Shown: in pieces, positions 15,847-23,690 of the stretch | Layout of the letters: the number at the start of each line of letters is the position of its first letter | How positions within the stretch are numbered: position 1 is the stretch's first letter | DNA from: Deltaproteobacteria bacterium | Lineage (GTDB): Bacteria; Desulfobacterota; Binatia; UBA9968 | Reading direction: 5' to 3' | Length of the DNA: 32,934 nt | Assembly: GCA_016210115.1 (NCBI GenBank) | Contig: JACQUW010000036.1 | Span: 1 to 32,934 of the forward strand | The notes under the pieces: model-generated | Database searches by the model: none | Told to the model about the DNA's origin: nothing | What the model saw: the letters and a program-made list of their open reading frames with translations, nothing else | Program-made: the position numbers and the translations under genes

Positions 15847-16574
15847 CCTGCCGGAATGGCAATTCCGGGAAAAAAGTACTGAACGATGAGCCCGATGAGG
15901 TAACCGAAAGCCGCGGCGCTTACGGCAATAAGAAAAAATTCAAGCCCGGAGGAAAAAAGAGGCCGCGCGGCCAGAAACCCCTTGAAAACGCCGACTGAAA
16001 ACAGTGTCACCGCGGCGAGAGCGATGGAGATATAAAGGGCCTGAATCCCCGTAAAAACCAGGTATGGACTAAGCGGAATCACGGCCCCCAGGACAAAGGA
16101 AGCTCCCATGACGAGAGCCGCCTGCATCGGCCGGTTAATTTCAGCCGCCCCTAAGCCAAAGACCTTTTCCTGAAAAGTTCTAAGAAAGACATGCTTCTCT
16201 TGTGAAAGGAGCTTCACAATCCGGTAGCTCTGCTCTCTGCTGAGCCCTTCTTGACCCAGGGCTCTGAGCAAACCTTCCGCCGCCATGTAAGGCTCCCGGC
16301 CGGCCAGATTCTCCGCTTCTCGAAGCTCTTTGTCGAAGATTTCTTTCTCCGCGCCGGATGAGAGATATGAGCCCGCCGCCATGGAGATAGCACCGGCAAA
16401 CATCGATGTGAGGCCGGCAATGATCACCACCGCATTGTTCTCGGTCGCCCCCTGAATTCCCGCAAGCAGACCAACTGTACTGATCAGCCCGTCCTGGATC
16501 CCGAAGACGAACTCGCGAATGCGCGCGCGGCTTTCGATGAGCTCTTTCTTTCGCTCGATGACGTCTAAAGCCAT
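15843..16574 (-). CDS. VIT1/CCC1 family (ferritin-like-domain-free) metal transporter
   Basis: A 243-residue membrane protein of the VIT1/CCC1 family. TM1 carries FGIQDGLISTVGLLAG, TM2 has IIAGLTSMFAGAISMAAGSYLSS, and a cytosolic acidic region (about 75-145; ELREAENLAGREPYMAAEG) corresponds to the metal-binding domain of the plant and fungal proteins. Three further hydrophobic segments follow (ALVMGASFVLGAVIPL, IALAAVTLFSVGVFKG, FFLIAVSAAAFGYLIGLI). Family members export Fe(II) or Mn(II) from the cytoplasm or into vacuoles. Its ATG directly follows the peroxiredoxin stop (TAAATG), so the two are coupled. Together they suggest combined control of labile iron and peroxide, which is inference. 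Confidence 0.88.
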   Translation of the reverse strand: MALDVIERKKELIESRARIREFVFGIQDGLISTVGLLAGIQGATENNAVVIIAGLTSMFAGAISMAAGSYLSSGAEKEIFDKELREAENLAGREPYMAAEGLLRALGQEGLSREQSYRIVKLLSQEKHVFLRTFQEKVFGLGAAEINRPMQAALVMGASFVLGAVIPLSPYLVFTGIQALYISIALAAVTLFSVGVFKGFLAARPLFSSGLEFFLIAVSAAAFGYLIGLIVQYFFPGIAIPAG

Positions 16575-17102
16575 TTAGTATTTGAGCTCTGGACTGCCGG
16601 TCTCCTGCCCCGGCTGCCAATCGGAAGGACACAGTCTTTCTGTTCGGAGGGCTCTGAGAACGCGCAGCGTCTCCTCGACGCTACGCCCCACATTCGTGTG
16701 GCTCACCACCTGATAACTGACTTCACCCGTTGGATTTATAATAAAAGTAGCCCGAAGGCTTACCCCTTCCTTCTCGTCCAACACGCCGTAAGCTCGGCTG
16801 ACCTGCTTATCGGTATCGCTGAGGAGAGGGTAGGCCACGCCCCCTAATTCCTCGGCCCAGCTTCGATGCGACTCCAGGGAATCTACGCTGACTCCGAGGA
16901 TCTCGGCGTTCTCAGCCCGAAACGCATCCGCCATCTTGCTGAAACCGGTGACCTCGGTGGGACAGATAAAGGTAAAGTCGGCCGGATAGAAAAACAGCAC
17001 AAGCCACTTCCCCAGGTAGGATCTGAGAGAATACTCCGAAACACGGCCCCGATACACACCTTTCAAAGTGAAGTCCGCAGCCTTGGCGCCAATAACCATC
17101 AT
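16575..17102 (-). CDS. ahpC: AhpC-type 2-Cys peroxiredoxin
   Basis: A 175-residue typical 2-Cys peroxiredoxin. Peroxidatic Cys47 lies in YPADFTFICPTEV, and the resolving Cys158 in ERLCPSDWQPG. SVDSLESHRSWAEELGG, YPLLSDTDKQVSRAYGV and RATFIINPTGEV are standard for AhpC/Prx1. The start is ATG 17102 with SD GGAGG eight bases upstream; a GTG five codons earlier overlaps that SD and is rejected. It reduces peroxides using a thiol partner such as AhpF or thioredoxin, neither of which is in the window. It is the first gene of a two-gene operon with the VIT1-family transporter. Confidence 0.92.
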   Translation of the reverse strand: MMVIGAKAADFTLKGVYRGRVSEYSLRSYLGKWLVLFFYPADFTFICPTEVTGFSKMADAFRAENAEILGVSVDSLESHRSWAEELGGVAYPLLSDTDKQVSRAYGVLDEKEGVSLRATFIINPTGEVSYQVVSHTNVGRSVEETLRVLRALRTERLCPSDWQPGQETGSPELKY

Positions 17103-17251
17103 GATCGTGTCCTCCACATGAGGCTTCCGCTTTTAGTCCCGGAGCGGAACTGCATGAGCCCTCGCCCACAACCTGCGCTTGTCAACGAGCACGATTTTCG
17201 TTTTTCGCTATGATAAAACTCGCGCGCGGAGGGAGTAAGCACCCGGGAGCG

Positions 17252-17266
17252 TCTGTCCGTGACAGA
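17252..17266. promoter_or_regulatory. perfect inverted repeat upstream of the ahpC operon
   Basis: TCTGTC and GACAGA (17252-17257 and 17261-17266) form a perfect 6-base inverted repeat around CGT. It lies between the TetR gene end and the ahpC start, about 150 bases upstream of the latter. No T-run follows, so a protein-binding site fits better than a terminator. Chance occurrence cannot be excluded. Confidence 0.3.
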
Positions 17267-17297
17267 TTGACACGCGACGGACCAATCGAACGAGAGC

Positions 17298-17981
17298 TTA
17301 CGGTGAATTCTGCCAGAGGGAAAAAGCTTCTTTCCCTGTTCCGGAATTGGTGCTGGTAAACCAAGCTTCCTGGATGGCTCCACCTTTGAGGATTCCAAAA
17401 AAATAAATCCTCAGCATTTGGTTGATGAGTTCCGGAAGAGGCAGGTCGCGCTTGGGTTGATACCAGGTGTAGATCCAGTTCATCATCCCGAACAGCGAGA
17501 AGGTCGCTACTCTGGCGTCAACGCCCTGGCCGTTTTCCTGGTTCCCGAGTTCAGTGATGAGGTCCATGAGAACCTTAACGTAGCGCCTTTTCAGAACCAG
17601 GATTTTGTCCTGGAACTCGCCGGTCAAGGACTCATCCTCGTGCGCCATTACTTTCATCTCGTACATGTTGTGAAGAAAAAACCCGAGGTGATTCTCCGCA
17701 AAAACGCGGATGCGAGAGCGCACGTCCATGTCCGCAGTGGCGGCCCTCTCCCATTTTTGCAGCAAGTTCAAGAAGCAGCGCTCCTGAATCAGGTAAAGGA
17801 GCTCTTCCTTAGTGCGAAAGTAGTAATACAGACCCGCAAGACTCATTTCCCTTGCGCGCGCGATGTCGCGGATTGAAGTGCGATGAAAACCCTTCTCGGC
17901 AAAGATTTTGGCGGAAGTCTTCAGTATCTCCTGTAGCTTCTCGTCGTGGTGGCGAGTCACAGGTTCTAGACGGTTGCCCAT
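17298..17981 (-). CDS. TetR/AcrR family transcriptional regulator
   Basis: A 227-residue regulator. The N-terminal helix-turn-helix is ILKTSAKIFAEKGFHRTSI then RDIARAREMSLAGLYYYF, with the LYYYFRTKEELL ending that is nearly invariant in the family. Residues about 70-210 form the helical ligand-binding and dimer domain. The family represses transcription until a small ligand, often an acyl-CoA or drug, is bound. The domain does not tell the ligand; a link to the acyl-CoA operon at 23703 is possible but not shown. The start ATG 17981 lies 8 bases from a strong -10, so the mRNA is probably leaderless. Confidence 0.9.
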   Translation of the reverse strand: MGNRLEPVTRHHDEKLQEILKTSAKIFAEKGFHRTSIRDIARAREMSLAGLYYYFRTKEELLYLIQERCFLNLLQKWERAATADMDVRSRIRVFAENHLGFFLHNMYEMKVMAHEDESLTGEFQDKILVLKRRYVKVLMDLITELGNQENGQGVDARVATFSLFGMMNWIYTWYQPKRDLPLPELINQMLRIYFFGILKGGAIQEAWFTSTNSGTGKEAFSLWQNSP

Positions 17982-17989
17982 AATGGACG

Positions 17990-18019
17990 TTTATACTGGA
18001 ATCGCCCCTGGACTGTCAA
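17990..18019 (-). promoter_or_regulatory. strong sigma70 promoter of the TetR gene, leaderless
   Basis: On the minus strand a perfect TTGACA (18019-18014) is followed after 18 bases by TATAAA (17995-17990). Only 8 bases separate the -10 from the ATG, so transcription would start at or next to the start codon. TCCAG occurs twice as a direct repeat in the spacer and could be part of an operator. Confidence 0.6.
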
Positions 18020-18058
18020 CCTAAGTCCGGCTGGTTTCAAGCAGTTCCGCGCCAGAAA

Positions 18059-18832
18059 TCAGGCCAGCCGCTGGCGCAAAAAACTTGCCGATCTCGTGAC
18101 CATTCCCATCTCATCTTTCGGATTCCACCCCTCGATCACCAGCGCGCCGTCGTACTTTTCCCTCAGAGCCGGAAGCACGGCATCGAAAGCGATCTCACCT
18201 TGGCCCATGAGGACGTGGACTTTCCCGGCTTTAGTGTCGCTGATATGGACGTGGACGATCTTTCGAAGAGAGCGGATGAACTCAACGACGTCCATCACGG
18301 TATGCGCGTGGGAAATATCGAAGGTCACGCCCAGGTTCTCCATGTTCACGGCCTCAATAAGCTCGTTTGCGATTTCCGGACGAATCACCACCTCATTATT
18401 TTTTTTCTCCATGGTCTCCATCCCTACCCGGATCCCCACCTCTTTGGCCTTTTTGGCAATTCGGGTCAACGCGTCGATCTGCAAATCCTGGATGCTCTCC
18501 GGCAGGTCTTGCCTTCCCGTCAAATATCCTGGATGGACCGTGATCACTCTCGCCCCCATTCGGGCTGCTTCCTCTACGCCTTGGAGGACTTGCCTCAGGG
18601 ACTCTGCGCGTATTCCTGGATTGCTCGAGGTGAGATTAATGTCTCCGGTGGGGCCATGAACCGACAGGTCAAGGCCGGACCGGGAAAGGCGTTCCAGTAG
18701 CCGGCCGTCATCATCGCGCCAGAAATGCTCCGACCACACTTCCAACCAAGTGATCCCGATCTCCTTGGCAAGATCGATGACGCGCTCCAGAGAAAGAGAC
18801 TTGAAGAGAAGACTGGATATTGCGACTTGCAC
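18059..18832 (-). CDS. sugar phosphate isomerase/epimerase-like TIM barrel
   Basis: A 257-residue xylose-isomerase-like TIM-barrel protein (AP endonuclease 2 fold). Metal-binding residues fall at the expected strand ends: Glu in VGMETMEKK, Asp and His in VTFDISHAHTV, His in VHVHISDTKAG and Glu in LVIEGWN. The group contains isomerases, epimerases and dehydratases of sugars, inosose and related compounds, so the exact reaction is not known. The start is GTG 18832 with SD GGGAGG at good spacing. It stands upstream of, and in the same direction as, the TetR gene, which nevertheless has its own promoter. Confidence 0.8.
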   Translation of the reverse strand: MQVAISSLLFKSLSLERVIDLAKEIGITWLEVWSEHFWRDDDGRLLERLSRSGLDLSVHGPTGDINLTSSNPGIRAESLRQVLQGVEEAARMGARVITVHPGYLTGRQDLPESIQDLQIDALTRIAKKAKEVGIRVGMETMEKKNNEVVIRPEIANELIEAVNMENLGVTFDISHAHTVMDVVEFIRSLRKIVHVHISDTKAGKVHVLMGQGEIAFDAVLPALREKYDGALVIEGWNPKDEMGMVTRSASFLRQRLA

Positions 18833-18849
18833 AGAGACCTCCCTATCCG

Positions 18850-18861
18850 GCTATTTATAGC
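18850..18861. promoter_or_regulatory. -10 region with overlapping palindrome, upstream of the TIM-barrel gene
   Basis: GCTAT-TT-ATAGC is a perfect inverted repeat. Read on the minus strand, its centre contains TATAAAT, a good -10 lying 21 bases before the GTG start at 18832. No good -35 is visible, which fits an activator-dependent or regulated promoter. A regulator binding the palindrome would block the -10. Confidence 0.35.
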
Positions 18862-18966
18862 GGAGAATGCCGGCATCTAAAAACCGCTTTTGGGAAATAC
18901 CCATGATTTAATCACCCTTGACGATGAAAGCCGCTGCTCGTTCGGAGAGCCCGCGCATCCGATAAC

Positions 18967-20043
18967 CTAAGCGATGCTCTCGGGTGAATTCCTTCTGAAT
19001 AAAGTTCCTTTTTTCACTCGAAGAAAAAGCTTTTCGCCTTCTTTGTAATCCTGCTCCGTTGTCGCCTGAACCCTGAGAAGCTCGTCGCCGACGCTGACTT
19101 TATACTCGACCATGTTCCCGAGAAAAATTCGCGCGCGCACCGCGCAGGAAACTCCCAGCTCCTTATCCAGAGCCAGGTTTTCCGGCCTTACGGCGAGGAG
19201 GGCTTCTCCCTCGATCACGCCGGCGTCGGAGATGCTCAGCCTTTCTCCGGTCGAATGAAGCTCTAATTCCACTTTGTGATCCTGTCGCGAGAGGACCTTG
19301 CATTGTAGGAAGTTCATGAGACCGATAAAATCGGCGATGAACTCATTCGCCGGATTTTCATAGACGTCGAGAGGATTGCCGATCTGCAGAATCCGCCCGT
19401 CCTTCATCACCGCCACCCGATCCGACATCGCGATGGCTTCGGTCTGGTCGTGAGTCACATAAAGGATGGGTATCCCCATCCGCTTTTGGAGATCTTTCAA
19501 CTCAAAGCGCATCTGCTCCCTGAGCTTTGCATCCAGGTTCGAGAGGGGCTCATCGAGAAGAAGAATCTCCGGCTCCTTGATCAGCGCCCGGGCCACGGCC
19601 ACACGCTGCTGCTCCCCTCCGGAAAGCTGGCTCGGATAGCGATCCGCAAACCGCCCCAAGCCGACTGCATGGAGAGCCACCTCGAGCTTTTTGCGAATTT
19701 GCGCTCTGGCCATTTTCTTAAGCTTCAAAGGATAAGCGACATTTTCCGCAACCGTCATGTGCGGCCAGACCGCGTAGTTCTGGAAGACCATCCCGATGGG
19801 CCGCTGCTCGGTCGGCACATTGACTCCCTCCGAAGTCGAGTTGACAAGAGTCTCGCCGATATAGATTGTTCCCGCCGTCGGCTCTTCGAGACCGGCAACG
19901 CACCTGAGAACCGTGCTCTTACCGCAACCGCTCGGCCCCAGGAGTGAAAAGAATTCGTTCTCCTGAATTGAGAAACTCGCGGAATCGACCGCGAGGACTC
20001 TGCCGTAGCGCTTGGTCAAATCCGTTACCCGGATCTTTTCCAT
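18967..20043 (-). CDS. Fe(III)/spermidine-type ABC transporter ATP-binding protein
   Basis: A 358-residue ATPase. Walker A is GPSGCGKST (36-44), the Q-loop VFQNYAVWPHMTVAENV, the signature LSGGEQQRVAVARAL, Walker B EILLLDEPLSNLDAKLR and the switch His VTHDQTEAIAMSDRV. The C-terminal 110 residues form a TOBE-type regulatory domain (LLAVRPENLALD, FLGNMVEYKV). This layout is that of FbpC, PotA and related importers. It energises uptake through the permease encoded one base upstream, with the binding protein at 21837. It ends the operon. Confidence 0.92.
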   Translation of the reverse strand: MEKIRVTDLTKRYGRVLAVDSASFSIQENEFFSLLGPSGCGKSTVLRCVAGLEEPTAGTIYIGETLVNSTSEGVNVPTEQRPIGMVFQNYAVWPHMTVAENVAYPLKLKKMARAQIRKKLEVALHAVGLGRFADRYPSQLSGGEQQRVAVARALIKEPEILLLDEPLSNLDAKLREQMRFELKDLQKRMGIPILYVTHDQTEAIAMSDRVAVMKDGRILQIGNPLDVYENPANEFIADFIGLMNFLQCKVLSRQDHKVELELHSTGERLSISDAGVIEGEALLAVRPENLALDKELGVSCAVRARIFLGNMVEYKVSVGDELLRVQATTEQDYKEGEKLFLRVKKGTLFRRNSPESIA

Positions 20044-20044
20044 C

Positions 20045-21712
20045 TCAGAACCCCGCCACGCCTCCCGTTAATTTTTTTATGACCGCATTCCCGGCGATGA
20101 TCAAGCCCATGACGACGCACGCTAAAGCCGCGGCGACTTCGCTATAGCCCGCATCATGCATGTTATAAACGATCACGCCGATCGTCTCGGTACGGTGGCT
20201 GTAAAGTAGAATGGAGATCGTAAGCTCTCTCAGGGCAGGCATAAAAACTAGAATCCAGCCGGCGATCATTCCGGGACGGGTAAGAGGAAGAATTATGTCT
20301 CGGAGCCTTTGGCCGAGCCCTGCCCCCGAGACTCTCGCTGCCTCTTCGAGCGAGTCATGGATTTGCTGCAGGGTCGAGTTGGTGGTCCTGACCGCGAAGG
20401 GGAGGTAGATCGCCAGATAGGCCGCAAGGATAATCCAGATCGTTCCATAAAGGCTGAGCGGCGGCCTGGCAAAGGCCAGAATCGCGGCAATGGCAATGAC
20501 CGTGTGGGGCACCGCATAGGGAACCGTTCCGAAAAAATCCAGGAATCTTCCTCCGGGAACCCTGGCTTTGACGTAGAGGTAGGAGATGATCGTGCCGACG
20601 AACATGGTGATGGTGGCGGCAAGCGCCGCCAGAATGACGCTATTTCGAATGGCTCGCCGGCCCGATTCGAGAAAAAGAATATAGTTGAAGTGCTCCAGCG
20701 TAAAACTCTCGGGCGCGAAAGGAGCGCCCCAATATTTGATGAGCGCGGTGATCAGCATGGAAACCATGGGCACAATGGAAATCAGAACCACAAAAACGAC
20801 CGTGATCGCGAATACGGCATTTTTCATCTTCCCGAGCTTGAGTTCAGCGGGATGCACCGATTTTCCGGCGATAACCATGTACCGGCCTTCGCTCTTCTGG
20901 AGCACCCATTGGACCACCAAAGGGATCACTCCAGCTACGACCAGCATGACCGAGAGAGAGGTCGCGAGAGAGAAATCGGGAATCGAAAGCGCATAATAAA
21001 TGCTCGTCGTCAGGACAAAGAACCTGGCCCTCATTCCGAGCAGCGCGGGAATTCCGAAATTGGCGATGGCGCCGATAAAGACCAGCAAACCCCCCGCGAG
21101 AATGGCGGGACGCGCGAGGGGCAACGTAATCTCGAGCATGATCCGATGAGTTTTTGCTCCCGAGGCCCGCGCGGCTTCCTCAAGGCTTGCATCCATTCTC
21201 TCCAGCGCTGCGCCGACCGTGATGAATACCAGAACAAAGTAGTGCATCGTCATCACAAAGACGATGCCCCCTGCGCTGTAGATATCCCAGGGCGCGCTCT
21301 CCCATCCCGTCACGCCCCGGGCGACCCGGGTCAGGTATCCCTGGGGTCCGAGGAGTTGAATCCATGCGATCGCGGCGAAGAACGACGGGATCGAATAGGG
21401 AAGAACGAGCAGGGTTCTCAACGCGCGCTTGTGATGGACATCGCTCCGCACCACGACAAACGCGAGAAGCGTCCCCAGCACCATGCAGAGAATCGAGGTC
21501 GCGAGAGAGATCCAGATCGAATTGAAAAGCGCGCGGTAATAGACCGGCTGGGTCAGGACCTTTTGATAGTTTTGGAGAGTGAAGCCGCCTTGGTAGAAGA
21601 AGCTACGATAAAAAAGCTGCCAGAGAGGATAGATGACGAGGAGAAAGATGAAAAGACCGGCAGCCGCAAAAAGAACATAACGCCGGTCCAGTCTTTTCGC
21701 AGCTAGTCCCAA
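20045..21712 (-). CDS. FbpB-type fused ABC permease
   Basis: A 555-residue permease formed from two fused halves, as in iron(III) (FbpB) transporters. Each half ends in an EAA loop that contacts the ATPase: EEAARASGAKTHRIMLEI TLPLARP in the first, and EEAARVSGAGLGQRLRDI ILPLTRP in the second. About 12 hydrophobic segments are visible. The start is TTG 21712 with GGAG seven to eight bases upstream; the nearby ATGs are out of frame. It follows the binding protein after a 124-base gap containing a heptamer repeat patch, and it is one base from the ATPase. The substrate is set by the binding protein and is not certain to be iron. Confidence 0.9.
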   Translation of the reverse strand: MGLAAKRLDRRYVLFAAAGLFIFLLVIYPLWQLFYRSFFYQGGFTLQNYQKVLTQPVYYRALFNSIWISLATSILCMVLGTLLAFVVVRSDVHHKRALRTLLVLPYSIPSFFAAIAWIQLLGPQGYLTRVARGVTGWESAPWDIYSAGGIVFVMTMHYFVLVFITVGAALERMDASLEEAARASGAKTHRIMLEITLPLARPAILAGGLLVFIGAIANFGIPALLGMRARFFVLTTSIYYALSIPDFSLATSLSVMLVVAGVIPLVVQWVLQKSEGRYMVIAGKSVHPAELKLGKMKNAVFAITVVFVVLISIVPMVSMLITALIKYWGAPFAPESFTLEHFNYILFLESGRRAIRNSVILAALAATITMFVGTIISYLYVKARVPGGRFLDFFGTVPYAVPHTVIAIAAILAFARPPLSLYGTIWIILAAYLAIYLPFAVRTTNSTLQQIHDSLEEAARVSGAGLGQRLRDIILPLTRPGMIAGWILVFMPALRELTISILLYSHRTETIGVIVYNMHDAGYSEVAAALACVVMGLIIAGNAVIKKLTGGVAGF

Positions 21713-21802
21713 TAACCGTCTCCAACGTTCATCATCTCAGATTAGCGTGACGGTAAGAGCCGGGACGTTCTTTGGATGTGATACCCAAGCACGACAGAAC
21801 GC

Positions 21803-21834
21803 AGTCCGAAATCCGAACTTCGAAATCCGAAATG
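21803..21834. repeat. heptamer tandem repeat patch (AATCCGA type)
   Basis: Four consecutive 7-base units read AGTCCGA, AATCCGA, ACTTCGA, AATCCGA, with the next unit starting AATGG. The patch lies just beyond the stop of the binding-protein gene, within the gap before the permease gene. The 7-base period matches the style of the patch at 25264-25360, though the unit differs. Confidence 0.6.
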
Positions 21835-21836
21835 GT

Positions 21837-22835
21837 TTAGTGAAACATGATCTTCTCAAATCTTTCCCTGAGAACCGGGGCGTTCTCCGCCGCCCATTCG
21901 TATGGGATGGGGAGGAATTTGATTTCGCTGGCGGCGGGCTGACCTTTCGGAGGCTTAACATCGCCCCTGACCGGAATGACGTCCTGCCTGACCAGAAACT
22001 CCTGGCCCTCCCTGGACAGAACATAATCGACGAAGGCCTTGCCGCCGTCGGGATTCTTCGTGCTCTTGAAAATGGCAATGGGACTCGGAACGGAGATCGC
22101 GCCTTCTTGTGGCCAGATGATCTGGAGCGGAGCCCCCTTTTTCATCAGGCCCGCAATCATATAGTCGAGAGTCATCGCTATCCCGAATTCCCTTCCCGCC
22201 AGGGCCCGCGCCGCCTCCGTATTTCCCCTAAGAACCGCCACGCCTTTCGCTCTGGCCCGTTCGAACCAAGCCCAACCGTCTTTTCTTACAAAGGTCGCGA
22301 CCGTGACAAAGTTGGAGCCCGAATAGAGCGGATTTCCCATCACCGCTTTTTTTCCGAACTCCGGGAACTCCCGCCATGACTTCGGCGCGTCTTTTAGCGG
22401 GATCACGTCCCGGTTCACGCCGATGATCATGTTGATGAGCCGGCCTCCGGTAAAGTGACCTTTGGGGTCCTTGATCTCCGCCGGGATATTTTTCGCTTCG
22501 GGCGAGATATAAGCCAAAAGCTCTCCTCGATTCCTCAGCTCATAGTAAATGGGAGCATCCGCGAGCCACAGGAGGTCAGCGCGAATTCCCCCTACCTCTC
22601 GCTCGGCAGCAAGCTTTCTTCCTACTTCCGTGCTTCCAGCCCGGTAAAGCTCAACCTCGATGTCGGGCCTTTTTTTCATGAAAGCATCCGCAAACTGGGT
22701 CGCGAGCTGCAGGGGCACAGAAGTGTAAAGCACGACCGTGCTCTTTTTCGCCTGGGCTGAGAAAGCCTCGGAGATTGGCTCAAGAAACGCAAAGGCCAGC
22801 GTCAGTACCACGAAGATTCCTCTCAGCCAGTTCAT
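21837..22835 (-). CDS. Fe(III)-type ABC transporter substrate-binding protein
   Basis: A 332-residue periplasmic binding protein of the COG1840 family. Residues 1-28 are a signal peptide (hydrophobic GIFVVLTLAFAFLE, cleavage near AFSAQA). The mature part starts with STVVLYTSVPLQLATQFADAF and continues with IEVELYRAGSTEVGRKL, ADLLWLAD, and YVLSREGQEFLVRQDVIPVR near the end. No double tyrosine of the classical ferric-binding site is evident, so iron is not proven. SD GAGGGG precedes ATG 22835. It is first in a three-gene importer operon (binding protein, permease, ATPase) driven by a promoter at about 22936-22963. Confidence 0.88.
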   Translation of the reverse strand: MNWLRGIFVVLTLAFAFLEPISEAFSAQAKKSTVVLYTSVPLQLATQFADAFMKKRPDIEVELYRAGSTEVGRKLAAEREVGGIRADLLWLADAPIYYELRNRGELLAYISPEAKNIPAEIKDPKGHFTGGRLINMIIGVNRDVIPLKDAPKSWREFPEFGKKAVMGNPLYSGSNFVTVATFVRKDGWAWFERARAKGVAVLRGNTEAARALAGREFGIAMTLDYMIAGLMKKGAPLQIIWPQEGAISVPSPIAIFKSTKNPDGGKAFVDYVLSREGQEFLVRQDVIPVRGDVKPPKGQPAASEIKFLPIPYEWAAENAPVLRERFEKIMFH

Positions 22836-22935
22836 GTCACCCCTCCTCTTGCTAATCGGCCTTATTTACCTGTAACAGAGCGCTCGGGACAAGGTTTCGC
22901 GGTCGACATGGGTCTCCCTTGCGCGCACTATACAC

Positions 22936-22963
22936 TATATAGGACGCGCTGATTGCGTGTCAA
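22936..22963 (-). promoter_or_regulatory. sigma70 promoter of the ABC importer operon
   Basis: On the minus strand TTGACA (22963-22958) is followed after 16 bases by TATATA (22941-22936). The -35 overlaps the stop codon of the HAD gene upstream. A direct repeat TATAGTG-TATAGTG covers the -10 and start region. The leader would be about 95 bases and ends in a good SD. Confidence 0.55.
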
Positions 22964-23577
22964 AAACCGGCATTGATCTCAACTCCCCATTTTTGCATCT
23001 CACGTTTGAGTTTATCCGCCTCGCCCCTGGCATAGATGAGCACATTGATGCCGAGCTCTCGCGCGGGCCTGGCATAGGAATCGTTATCATCCACATAGAT
23101 GATCTCCTCGGGCCTGCAGTTTGACTCCCGAAGCATAATCTCGACGAACTTTTTCTCCGGCTTAGTCGCATGATGATCAAAAGAATAAACCTCAACATCG
23201 AAAAGGCTCCGGAACCGGTATCTCCCTTCGAGAAAATCAATCCGGCTCTTGATGTTCCCTGAAAACGCAACGATTCTGTACCTCCTTTTCAATTTTCCGA
23301 TCAGCTCAAAAATATCCCGATCCAGGGTATAACCTTCATACCATTCCCGTTTCACCAGGCCGGCATCATAGCCTTCGGGGAGCCGGCGCTGGACCCATTG
23401 CCAGAATTCATCGTCTTCAATGAGACCTTTGCGCAGATCGATGCTTTTGGGTGAACGCAGGATCTTGTCGATGAGCGCCGCATCATAGCCGTACTCTCTG
23501 GCCAATTTGTCCCGGACGACGGCCTTGCCCTCAAAAAAAAGAACTCCACCCAAATCGAAGACGATGGCTTTAATCAT
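22960..23577 (-). CDS. HAD-superfamily hydrolase (YihX-like)
   Basis: A 205-residue HAD-IA phosphatase-like protein. Motif I is VFDLGGVLFF, where the second Asp of the usual DxD is Gly, as in the YihX-type branch that has 'FDLGNV'. Motif II is IVAFSGNIKSR, the motif III Lys lies in HHATKPEKKF, and motif IV is IIYVDDNDSYARPARELG. The cap region between motifs I and II includes WQWVQRRLPEGYD. It should remove phosphate from a small sugar phosphate or similar compound. It is divergent from the crotonase operon and has its own promoter; it stands upstream of the importer operon on the same strand. Confidence 0.85.
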   Translation of the reverse strand: MIKAIVFDLGGVLFFEGKAVVRDKLAREYGYDAALIDKILRSPKSIDLRKGLIEDDEFWQWVQRRLPEGYDAGLVKREWYEGYTLDRDIFELIGKLKRRYRIVAFSGNIKSRIDFLEGRYRFRSLFDVEVYSFDHHATKPEKKFVEIMLRESNCRPEEIIYVDDNDSYARPARELGINVLIYARGEADKLKREMQKWGVEINAGF

Positions 23578-23618
23578 GACTGGCCTGCACGGGGCGAAGT
23601 CAACCCGTTTTATGACCC

Positions 23619-23646
23619 ATTATTCAATTCCGATCTCTCCTGTCAA
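23619..23646 (-). promoter_or_regulatory. sigma70 promoter of the HAD gene
   Basis: On the minus strand TTGACA (23646-23641) is separated by 16 bases from AATAAT (23624-23619), a 5/6 match to the -10. The leader to ATG 23577 would be about 35 bases. Confidence 0.55.
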
Positions 23647-23661
23647 CCTTCATAAATCACC

Positions 23662-23690
23662 TTGAAAATGCCACCTCCATAGCGTATAGC
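23662..23690 (+). promoter_or_regulatory. sigma70-like promoter of the beta-oxidation operon
   Basis: TTGAAA (23662-23667) is followed after 17 bases by TATAGC (23685-23690). Transcription would start about 5 bases before ATG 23703, so there is no room for a ribosome binding site and none is seen. The -10 lies inside the palindrome at 23684-23700. Confidence 0.45.

Noticed and set aside
17200-17235. TATCAT-type -10 with TTACTC -35 as the ahpC promoter on the minus strand
   Set aside because: The -35 matches only three of six positions and a competing TTGACA nearby has no -10; not firm enough to list as a feature.
20309-21706. 465-codon open frame on the plus strand
   Set aside because: It lies wholly antisense to the ABC permease, has a strongly charged composition without motifs, and its length comes from the GC-rich third positions of the true gene.
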